A stretch of DNA of 40,193 nt from NCBI GenBank assembly GCA_944385995.1, contig CALWZL010000016.1, forward strand, positions 1 through 40,193. The letters run 5' to 3'. The stretch comes from an uncultured Faecalibacterium sp. GTDB taxonomy: Bacteria > Bacillota > Clostridia > Oscillospirales > Ruminococcaceae. Positions within the stretch are counted from its first letter, which is position 1. The number at the start of each line of letters is the position of its first letter. The notes beneath the pieces were generated by a model. The model saw only the letters and a list, made by a program, of their open reading frames with translations. It did not search any database and was not told the DNA's origin. A program made the translations under genes and the position numbers. Positions 33,659 through 40,193 of this stretch are shown one piece after another.

Positions 33659-34951
33659 ATGAAAAAGCTGATTTCCCGCCGTCAATTCCTCGCGGCAATG
33701 GGCGCTGCGGCTGCGGCCGGCGCGCTGACTGCCTGCGGCGGCTCGTCCAACACTGCTTCCAGCAGCGCGGCCCCCGCTTCCTCTGCTGCGGGCGAAGCCG
33801 CCTCCGCCGCTGAGAGCTGGGGCGATGTCGAGCTGACCATGTGGGGCGCTGAGGAAGATCAGGGTATGCTGCGCGAGATGGCCGACGCCTTCATCGAGGC
33901 CAATGCCGACAAGGGCAACATCACCATCAACATCGGCGCCTGCTCCGAGTCCGACGCCAAGGACAACATCCTGGTGGACCCCACTGCCGCGGCCGACGTG
34001 TTCGCCTTTGCGGACGACCAGCTGAACGAGCTGGTGGCCGCCGGCGCTCTGCAGGAGGTGCTGCTCAACCCCGACGAGATCAAGAGCCGCAACCTGGAGG
34101 GTTCGGTCGAGGCTGCCAGCATGGACGGCAAGCTGTACGCCTACCCCATGACCGCCGACAACGGCTACTTCCTCTACTATGACGGCAGCGTCATCACCGC
34201 CGAGGACGCCCAGAGCGTGGACGGCATCCTGGCCGCCGCGGCAGCCGCCGGCCGCACCTTCGATATGACCCTGAACGACGGCTGGTATATTTACAGCTTC
34301 TTCGCAGGGGCGGGCCTGACCGCTACCCTGGCCGACGACGGCGTCAACACCGTCTGCAACTGGAACGAGGAGCCGGGCGCGTCGGTCGCGCAGGCGGTGC
34401 TGGACATCGCTTCGAACGACGCCTTCCGCAACGCGCCCGACGCCGACATCGTCTCGGGCATCGCGGACGGCTCGGTCTGCGCCGCCATCAGCGGCACCTG
34501 GAACGCCATCACCGCCGAGGATGCCTGGGGCGACAACTACCAGGCCACCAAGCTGCCCACCTTCACGATGGACGGCGAGCAGGTGCAGATGGGTTCCTTC
34601 TCGGGCTACAAGCTGGTGGGCGTCAACCCCCACAGCGCCAACGTGGGCGTGGCCATGATGCTGGCCGACTTCATCACCAACGAGGACAACCAGCTCAAGC
34701 GCTTCAACGACCGCAACCTCGGCCCCTCCAACATCAACGTCAACGCCTCGGAGGAGGTGCAGTCCGCCCCGGCCATCGCCGCCCTGGCTATGCAGAGCGA
34801 CTTCTCCGACCTGCAGCGCGTGGGAGCCAACTACTGGGATCCCGCCGCCAGCCTGGGCCAGATCCTGGCCTCCGGCAATACCCAGGGCAAGACCACCCAG
34901 CAGCTGGTGGACGACGCCGTGGCAGGCATCACCGCGCCGGTGGCTCAGTAA
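33659..34951 (+). CDS. Sugar-binding lipoprotein of the galactoside importer
   Basis: The 430-residue solute-binding protein has the N-terminus MKKLISRRQFLAAMG (twin Arg at 7-8) with lipobox LTAC and Cys26 as the lipid site. An Ala/Ser-rich linker follows, then a MalE-like fold (VELTMWGAEEDQGMLREMADAF, GSFSGYKLVGV). By position it corresponds to GanS/CycB of the galacto-oligosaccharide importer. AAGGAG lies about 11 bases before the ATG. It is the first gene of a three-gene operon and the target of the strongest operator cluster. Confidence 0.93.
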   Translation: MKKLISRRQFLAAMGAAAAAGALTACGGSSNTASSSAAPASSAAGEAASAAESWGDVELTMWGAEEDQGMLREMADAFIEANADKGNITINIGACSESDAKDNILVDPTAAADVFAFADDQLNELVAAGALQEVLLNPDEIKSRNLEGSVEAASMDGKLYAYPMTADNGYFLYYDGSVITAEDAQSVDGILAAAAAAGRTFDMTLNDGWYIYSFFAGAGLTATLADDGVNTVCNWNEEPGASVAQAVLDIASNDAFRNAPDADIVSGIADGSVCAAISGTWNAITAEDAWGDNYQATKLPTFTMDGEQVQMGSFSGYKLVGVNPHSANVGVAMMLADFITNEDNQLKRFNDRNLGPSNINVNASEEVQSAPAIAALAMQSDFSDLQRVGANYWDPAASLGQILASGNTQGKTTQQLVDDAVAGITAPVAQ

Positions 34952-35081
34952 TTTCACCCGCTAACTCCCGTCTCCTTCCTTGTGCCCCGCCGGCGCTGCC
35001 CATACGCGGCAAAAGACAAACCCGGCAGCGTCCGGCCTGGGGGCGCGGGGAGACGAAACCTTGCAGAGAGGAGCGATCTTT

Positions 35082-36536
35082 GTGGCACAAACCGTGCTCA
35101 TTCAGCCGCCGCTGCGTGCAGGCGGCAAGGAGCCAAACTTCCTCCAGCGGTTCGGCCATGCCTTTGCGCACGGCGACATCTTCACCAAGCTGTCCTTTGT
35201 GATCTGGGGCCTGGGCTACATCGGCCACGGCCAGCTCATCAAAGCGCTGCTGGTCACCCTGGTGCAGGGATTGGGGCTTTATTACCTGGCAGTGGCGGGC
35301 GTGCCCAACCTGGCCAAGTTCGGCACCCTGGGCACCGTCCAGATGGAGATGGTCTTTAACCCCATCACCCTCAAAAACGAGGTCAACGATTACGACAACT
35401 CCTTCGCCATCCTGCTGCTCAGCGTCATCGCCATGGTGGTCATCGCGGCCATGCTGGCTGCGGCGATGGGGGTGGTGATGTCCAATTTCCACCTGCAGCA
35501 GATCCGCGCCGCAGGCAAAAAGACCAATAACTTCGTACAGGACATCCATATGTTCCTGAACGAAAAGTTCTATGTCACCCTGCTGACCCTGCCGGTGCTG
35601 GGCGTGGTGGTGTTCACCATCGTGCCTCTGTTCATCCTGATCGCAGTGGCCTTCACCAATTACGACCAGCAGCATATGCCGCCCAACGCCCTGTTCACCT
35701 GGGTGGGACTGACCAATTTCTTCACCCTGTTCGGAGGCGGGCAGTCTCTTTCGCTGACCTTCGGCTACGCTTTCGGCAAGATCCTGGTCTGGACTCTGGT
35801 ATGGGCCTTCTTCGCCACCTTCACCACCTTTTTCGGCGGCGTCTTTCTGGCGATGCTCATCAATGACAAAAAGACCAAGTTCCCCAAGCTGTGGCGGACG
35901 CTGTTCATGGTCACCATCGCGGTGCCGCAGTTCGTCACGCTGCTGCTGGTGCGCAACTTCTTCAGCGACAACGGCATCTTCAACACCATGATGTCCAACA
36001 TCGGGGTGACCGACTTTTTGCACACCATCGGCATCCTCAGCCCCGGCATGGACCACATCCCCTTCCTGACCGAGGCTTCCTGGGCCAAAGTGATGATCAT
36101 CCTCATCAATATCTGGGTGGGCGTGCCGTACCAGATGCTGATCGCCACCGGCGTTTTGATGAACATCCCCAGCGATATGCTGGAGGCCGCCCGCATCGAC
36201 GGCGCAAGCCCCTGGCAGCAGTTCATCCACATCAAGATGCCCTACCTGCTCAGCGTGCAGGGGCCGGCCCTCGTCACCGACTTTGTCAAGAACGTCAACA
36301 ACTTCAACGTCATCTACCTGCTGACCCAGGACGTCTACGTCACCACCGACCAGGCGATGGCCTCGTCCAGCGCCAAAGAGGTCGATCTGCTGGTCACCTG
36401 GCTGTTCCGTCTGACGCAGGAGCAGTACAACTACAAGATGGCTGCGGTCATCGGCATCATGGTGTTCATTGTCTGCGCGGTGTTCACGGTGGTGTGCTTC
36501 CGGTTCATCAATAAGAAGGAGGCGGCTTTCTCATGA
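35082..36536 (+). CDS. Sugar ABC transporter permease (MalF/GanP type)
   Basis: The 484-residue permease is longer than usual because of an N-terminal extension of about 150 residues with extra membrane segments, as in MalF and Bacillus GanP/MdxF. The EAA loop reads EAARIDGASPWQQFIHIKMPYLL. The GTG start at 35082 was chosen because GAGGAG lies 8 bases upstream and no in-frame ATG has a ribosome-binding site. The stop overlaps the next gene by ATGA (36533-36536). Confidence 0.92.
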   Translation: MAQTVLIQPPLRAGGKEPNFLQRFGHAFAHGDIFTKLSFVIWGLGYIGHGQLIKALLVTLVQGLGLYYLAVAGVPNLAKFGTLGTVQMEMVFNPITLKNEVNDYDNSFAILLLSVIAMVVIAAMLAAAMGVVMSNFHLQQIRAAGKKTNNFVQDIHMFLNEKFYVTLLTLPVLGVVVFTIVPLFILIAVAFTNYDQQHMPPNALFTWVGLTNFFTLFGGGQSLSLTFGYAFGKILVWTLVWAFFATFTTFFGGVFLAMLINDKKTKFPKLWRTLFMVTIAVPQFVTLLLVRNFFSDNGIFNTMMSNIGVTDFLHTIGILSPGMDHIPFLTEASWAKVMIILINIWVGVPYQMLIATGVLMNIPSDMLEAARIDGASPWQQFIHIKMPYLLSVQGPALVTDFVKNVNNFNVIYLLTQDVYVTTDQAMASSSAKEVDLLVTWLFRLTQEQYNYKMAAVIGIMVFIVCAVFTVVCFRFINKKEAAFS

Positions 36537-37426
36537 CGCAGGCAAGTACAATGGATACCCAAAAGCAGCTGCGGATGGGACGCATCCGGCGCGGCGTGGA
36601 CGGCGCGGTCCGCCATCTGGTGCTGATCGGCCTTTCGGTGGTGTGGCTGGTGCCTATCCTCTGGCTGCTGGTCACCAGCCTGTCCACCTACGCGGGCATC
36701 AATTTCCGCACCTTCTTCCCCGATCACTACACCTTCCAGAACTACATCGACATCCTGTTCCACTCTGACTCGGTGGCGCAGTTCCCCCGGTGGTTCATGA
36801 ACACCTTTGTGGTGGCCTGTTTCAACTGCGTGATCTCCACCGCCTTTGTGGTGATGGTAGCCTACGCCATGAGCTGCTGCAAGTTCAAGAGCCGCCGCCT
36901 GCTGCAAAACCTGTCGGTGACGGTCAACCTGTTCCCCGGCGTGCTGGCCATGATCGCAGTTTATTTCGTCCTGCGCTACCTCAACCTGACCAACTCCTAC
37001 GCCGGCCTGATCATGGTCTATGCCGGCTCGTCCGGCCTTGGGTACCTAATCTGCAAGGGCTTCTTTGACACTGTACCGGTCTCCCTGCGGGAGGCCGCCA
37101 AGCTGGACGGCGCATCGGAAGCGCAGACCTTCTTCCATGTCGTCCTGCCCATGTCCAAGCCCATCCTGGTCTACACCGTCATCAACTCCTTCATGACCCC
37201 CTGGACCGACTTCGTGATGGCCAAGATGATCCTGAACTCGGGCATCAGCGCCGACTGGACCGTCTCGATTGGCCTGTACAACATGCTCTCGCGCACGCTG
37301 GTCAACGATTACTTTGCCTTGTTCTGTGCAGGCAGCGTGCTGGTCTCCATCCCCATCTCGGTGCTGTTCATCATCATGCAGAAGTTCTACGTTGCAGGAA
37401 TCACCTCCGGCGCAGACAAAGGTTAA
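36533..37426 (+). CDS. Sugar ABC transporter permease (MalG/GanQ type)
   Basis: The 297-residue CUT1 permease has six membrane segments, EAA loop EAAKLDGASEAQTFFHVVLPMSKP and C-terminal FYVAGITSGADKG, which is very like MalG/GanQ. It is coupled to the upstream permease by a 4-base overlap. As in the other importer of this window, no ATPase gene is present, so a shared MsmX-like ATPase encoded elsewhere is expected. Confidence 0.94.
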   Translation: MTQASTMDTQKQLRMGRIRRGVDGAVRHLVLIGLSVVWLVPILWLLVTSLSTYAGINFRTFFPDHYTFQNYIDILFHSDSVAQFPRWFMNTFVVACFNCVISTAFVVMVAYAMSCCKFKSRRLLQNLSVTVNLFPGVLAMIAVYFVLRYLNLTNSYAGLIMVYAGSSGLGYLICKGFFDTVPVSLREAAKLDGASEAQTFFHVVLPMSKPILVYTVINSFMTPWTDFVMAKMILNSGISADWTVSIGLYNMLSRTLVNDYFALFCAGSVLVSIPISVLFIIMQKFYVAGITSGADKG

Positions 37427-37458
37427 ACCTTCTTCTTTCTTCTTCATCTCCCCACACG

Positions 37459-37496
37459 CCAAAGCCCCGGGCCGCCTGCAACAAGGCTGCCCAGGG
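37459..37496 (+). terminator. Probable terminator of the importer operon
   Basis: AAGCCC-C-GGGC pairs with GCCC-A-GGGCTT over a 16-base loop, followed by ACATTTT. The T-run is short. A second stem, TTTTTGT/ACAAAAA (37516-37522 with 37532-37538), follows and may back it up in both directions. Confidence 0.5.
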
Positions 37497-37539
37497 CTTA
37501 CATTTTGGGGATAAGTTTTTGTACTTCCCCGACAAAAAG

Positions 37540-38030
37540 TAACGTCAATCATTGTTATCTCGCCCAGAATTTCAAGTTCTCACTTGACGCCCCGCTTTGT
37601 TCATGGTATCCTCTATCCCACACCAGCTGCTTTAGTACGCTAAACAGCCGTCCCGCAGCCACACCGAACCATTTTGCCGCCGTTCACCTACGACAAAATC
37701 CTTTGGTCCCCTGCGGGGCGGCTTTCTTATATTCCGAGAGAATTTGCAGCCGGGCGACCGGCCTGCAATTCTTCATACCCGCACTTTGAAAACTGCATGA
37801 GCCGCCTGGATCTGGATACCGTGCCATGACCCCGCGCAAAACGCGGGCGAGCCGGACAACGCCGCTGCAACACAGGGGCAGGAACGCAGATTCGGTACAA
37901 GCGGCGACTCCCGCAAATAGGAGACACTTCTATTGGTACCTGCACTCCCAGCTTTGGAAACCAAAATCCAATTTGAAATCTGTATTTTCCATTCGGACAG
38001 AAAAAACGATAAGCAAGTATCGACCTGTGG
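37540..38030. other. Non-coding stretch between cargo and mobilisation genes
   Basis: Several short open frames exist here, but none has a ribosome-binding site, codon bias or recognisable motif. Short GC hairpins are visible (CCCCTGCGGGG near 37709, CCGCG-CAAAA-CGCGG near 37832). Base composition is lower in GC than the cargo. It probably belongs to the backbone of the element. Confidence 0.4.
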
Positions 38031-38031
38031 C

Positions 38032-38105
38032 CACAATTTCAAAAATTGAAATTGTGTCTCACTGACCGGTCGTACTTGTTGGGGAGTGCCTTCCCCAAAC
38101 CCTGC
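38032..38105. other. Candidate origin of transfer (oriT)
   Basis: The perfect 11-bp inverted repeat CACAATTTCAA-AAA-TTGAAATTGTG (38032-38056) is followed by GGGGA/TCCCC (38081-38085 with 38092-38096), and then ACCCTG-C (38099-38105). The last is one mismatch from the MOBP nick consensus ATCCTG-C. It lies directly before the mobC-like and relaxase genes, the usual place for oriT. Predicted nick between 38104 and 38105. Confidence 0.45.
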
Positions 38106-38185
38106 TTTTGTTTTGAACCGTTTGCACTTGTTCGATCTATGCTCTGTGCGGCCCTTCCTAGTGCCGCCTAAAGGATTGGAGGCTG

Positions 38186-38626
38186 ATGCTCGCCAAGAAC
38201 GTCGAAAAAATTCTTCCGACCAATCACAATGACAACCCCAACAACCGCACCCACATCATCAAATTTCGCGTGACCGAAAAAGAAAAACTCACCCTCGAAC
38301 TCTGCTGCAAACGGCTCAACATCAGCATGTCAACCCTCATCCGTCAATCTCTGCTGGGGAAACCTGTCCAGCACACCGTTCTTGTTACAGGCAGCGGAGA
38401 GGATGCCCTGAACATTCTCTCTGACCTGCTGGGACAATGCGGCAAAATCGGCGGCAACCTCAACCAACTGGCCCGGCACTTCAACACCGGCGGCCGGGAC
38501 ACAGAGCAGCTTCGCGCTCAGCTTTTGGCAGAGCTGTCTGCCCTCACTTCCTTCCGGCTGGACGCCGAGAAAACGATCGGAGAACTGTATGGCAACCATC
38601 AAGCATACAAGCTCGAAGAACTCTGA
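38186..38626 (+). CDS. MobC-like relaxosome accessory protein
   Basis: The 146-residue protein has an N-terminal ribbon-helix-helix-like region (HIIKFRVTEKEKLTLELCCKRLNISMSTLIRQSLLG) and the MobC motif LLGQCGKIGGNLNQLARHFNTGG. Such proteins bind oriT and help the relaxase nick. GGAGG lies just 3-4 bases before the ATG (AAAGGA further up gives better spacing). It overlaps the relaxase gene by 38 bases. Confidence 0.88.
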   Translation: MLAKNVEKILPTNHNDNPNNRTHIIKFRVTEKEKLTLELCCKRLNISMSTLIRQSLLGKPVQHTVLVTGSGEDALNILSDLLGQCGKIGGNLNQLARHFNTGGRDTEQLRAQLLAELSALTSFRLDAEKTIGELYGNHQAYKLEEL

Positions 38627-40163
38627 CCTCTCGGCGGCGGAGCGCTACCTCACCTTCCAGCACAATGAGTATACCGGCCTGCCCATTTTGGACGAGCATG
38701 GCCGACCCAAACTCCGGGAGGCGTATCTGCTGGACACGCTGGAATGTGGGGAAAATACCTTCGCCATGGCCTGCCTGCTGGCGAACCGAAAGTACGGCAA
38801 GAATGGCAATCCCAGCGATGTAAAAACGCACCATTATATCATCAGCTTTGACCCCCGGGACGCAGCTGACAACGGCCTGACCCTGGAAAAGGCGCAAGCC
38901 CTCGGCCTGCAATTCTGCAAGGAGAACTTTCCGGGCCATCCGGCCATTGTCTGTGCTCACCCGGACGGCCACAATGGAGCTGGAAATATCCACGTTCACA
39001 TTGTCATTGGCAGCCTGCGGATCCGCGAAGTCGAGCGCCAGCCCCATATGGAGAAACCCTGTGACTGGCAGGAGGGCTGCAAGCACCGCTGTACGGCGGC
39101 CATGCTGCGGCACCTCCGCGCCGAAGTCATGGAGCTTTGCCAGAATGCTGGCCTCTACCAAATCGACCTGCTGAAAGGTTCCGGCGACCGCATCACCGAA
39201 CGGGAGTATTGGGCGCAGCGTCGCGGCCAACGCCGCCTCGACTACGCCAACGCCAAGGACGCTGCTTCCGGCCTGCCCATCCGGCAAACCAAATACGAGA
39301 CCGAGAAAGCTGCCCTGCGCAAAAACATCCGTTCCGTTCTGCGAAAGGCGACCAGTTTGGAGGACTTCTCCGCTCAGCTCTTGCAGGAGCATGGCATTGC
39401 TCTCACTGAGAGCCGCGGCCGGTTTAGTTACCGCACCGCTGATCGGACAAACCCCATCACCTCCCGCAAACTAGGCGATGATTTTTCCAAAGAGCAGGTT
39501 TTGATTGCCCTTGCCGAAAATGCCGAACGCCAGAAGACCGCCGCCCTCCGTCGTACTGACCCGAATCCCGATAAGGTCAGCCGCCTAATTGACATTCAGG
39601 CCAAGCTGGCCTCAGGCAAAGGTGCTGGTTACGAGCGCTGGGCCAAGGTGTTTAATCTCAAGCAGTTGTCCAAATCGGTGGCACTTTTGTCGGAGCACGG
39701 CGTAAGCACCGAGGCCGAGTTGGCGCAGCGTATCAACGAACTTCAATCCCAGTACAGTGAAGTGCTCGAGGTGGTCAAAGACCTGGAAACTCGCATCGAC
39801 GAAAACCGGGAACTGAGCCGCCACGTTTCGGCCTACCTCCAAAACCAAAAGATCGCCCAGCGGTCTAAGCACGCCGGGAATCCCGCCGAGTATCAGGAAA
39901 CACACCGCGCCCAGCTGACAGCTTATCAGGCGGCAGCCGCCTATTTTAAGGCCCACAACATCCAAAAACTGCCCAGCCTGAAACAGCTGAAAGCCGAGCG
40001 CGAGGAATTGATTTCTGAAAAGGCCCAGTTCTACCAAAAATACCGCGAAGCGCATAAAGCCTGGCTAGACCTTGCCACCGCACAGCAAAACCTGGAGGCC
40101 CTGGACCGTGCAGAGAGCCGCCGCGAGATGACGAGAGGAGGGTTGCATGAGCTGGACAAATGA
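38589..40163 (+). CDS. MobA/VirD2-type relaxase
   Basis: The 524-residue protein has a relaxase domain in about the first 260 residues. The metal-binding HUH-type motif is GNIHVHIVIG (His135, His137) with His124/His128 in CAHPDGHNG, and His81-His82 in KTHHYIISFDP. The likely nucleophile is an N-terminal Tyr such as Tyr20 in AAERYLTF. The C-terminal half is helical with coiled coils. It should nick oriT and pilot the strand into a recipient, so the element can transfer itself or be mobilised. Its ATG overlaps the mobC-like gene. The end overlaps the next gene by 17 bases. Confidence 0.92.
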   Translation: MATIKHTSSKNSDLSAAERYLTFQHNEYTGLPILDEHGRPKLREAYLLDTLECGENTFAMACLLANRKYGKNGNPSDVKTHHYIISFDPRDAADNGLTLEKAQALGLQFCKENFPGHPAIVCAHPDGHNGAGNIHVHIVIGSLRIREVERQPHMEKPCDWQEGCKHRCTAAMLRHLRAEVMELCQNAGLYQIDLLKGSGDRITEREYWAQRRGQRRLDYANAKDAASGLPIRQTKYETEKAALRKNIRSVLRKATSLEDFSAQLLQEHGIALTESRGRFSYRTADRTNPITSRKLGDDFSKEQVLIALAENAERQKTAALRRTDPNPDKVSRLIDIQAKLASGKGAGYERWAKVFNLKQLSKSVALLSEHGVSTEAELAQRINELQSQYSEVLEVVKDLETRIDENRELSRHVSAYLQNQKIAQRSKHAGNPAEYQETHRAQLTAYQAAAAYFKAHNIQKLPSLKQLKAEREELISEKAQFYQKYREAHKAWLDLATAQQNLEALDRAESRREMTRGGLHELDK

Positions 40164-40193
40164 GGATGTCCGCGATGAAATCTATGAGCAGGA
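40147..40193 (+). CDS. Start of an unidentified gene in the mobilisation operon (partial)
   Basis: GAGGAGGG followed 5 bases later by ATG opens a frame reading MSWTNEDVRDEIYEQ to the window end. The perfect ribosome-binding site and 17-base overlap with the relaxase gene support a real, coupled gene. Only 15 residues are visible, too few to name it. Confidence 0.7.
   Translation, partial: MSWTNEDVRDEIYEQ

Noticed and set aside
37505-38042. Short open frames of 79-94 codons on both strands
   Set aside because: No ribosome-binding site, no codon bias, low-complexity composition, overlapping one another.

Overview
The window looks like a GC-rich, Gram-positive gut member of the Bacillota, of the Faecalibacterium/Subdoligranulum/Gemmiger type (Oscillospiraceae). 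The evidence is strong AGGAGG ribosome-binding sites, sugar ABC importers that lack their own ATPase, glycoside phosphorylases, a DegV protein, SLH repeats and a Firmicutes-style mobilisation module. The genus is an inference, not a match. No CRISPR array, rRNA or insertion sequence was seen.

Layout. (1) 1-1260: a tRNA-Val (its first base falls outside the window) and a degV gene with a clear promoter and terminator. (2) 1267-10060, minus strand: a small secreted protein of unknown function, then a four-gene operon for a MacAB-like efflux system (HlyD-type adaptor, ATPase, FtsX-type permease) ending in a secreted SLH protein. Directly upstream lies an OmpR-type two-component system. The two promoters share a direct repeat at exactly the same distance from the -10 box, so the regulator probably controls both itself and the efflux operon. 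(3) 10088-12573: a Na+/solute symporter of the PutP type and a TetR repressor.

(4) 12640-28365: a beta-glucan utilisation locus. It holds a secreted GH16 endo-beta-glucanase with three carbohydrate-binding-like modules, a second GH16 copy without a signal peptide, a GH3 beta-glucosidase with permuted domains, and an ABC importer (lipoprotein plus two permeases). It also holds two GH94 phosphorylases, one laminaribiose-type and one cellobiose-type, and an AraC regulator. Having both phosphorylase types fits mixed-linkage beta-1,3/1,4-glucan, whose fragments contain both kinds of bond. The likely flow is extracellular cutting by GH16, import, further cutting by the cytosolic GH16, and phosphorolysis or hydrolysis inside the cell.

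(5) 28440-40193: what appears to be the left part of an integrative mobilisable or conjugative element. It starts with a large serine recombinase reading outward and reaches a MobC-like protein and a relaxase at the right edge. Between them sits a self-contained galactoside locus: GH42 beta-galactosidase, a LacI repressor, and a sugar-binding lipoprotein with two permeases resembling the GanSPQ importer. All three promoters in this locus carry TTGCGCA-type inverted repeats, almost certainly the LacI operators. Arginine codon use in this cargo (CGC-rich) differs from the left side (CGG-rich). The right end of the element is outside the window.
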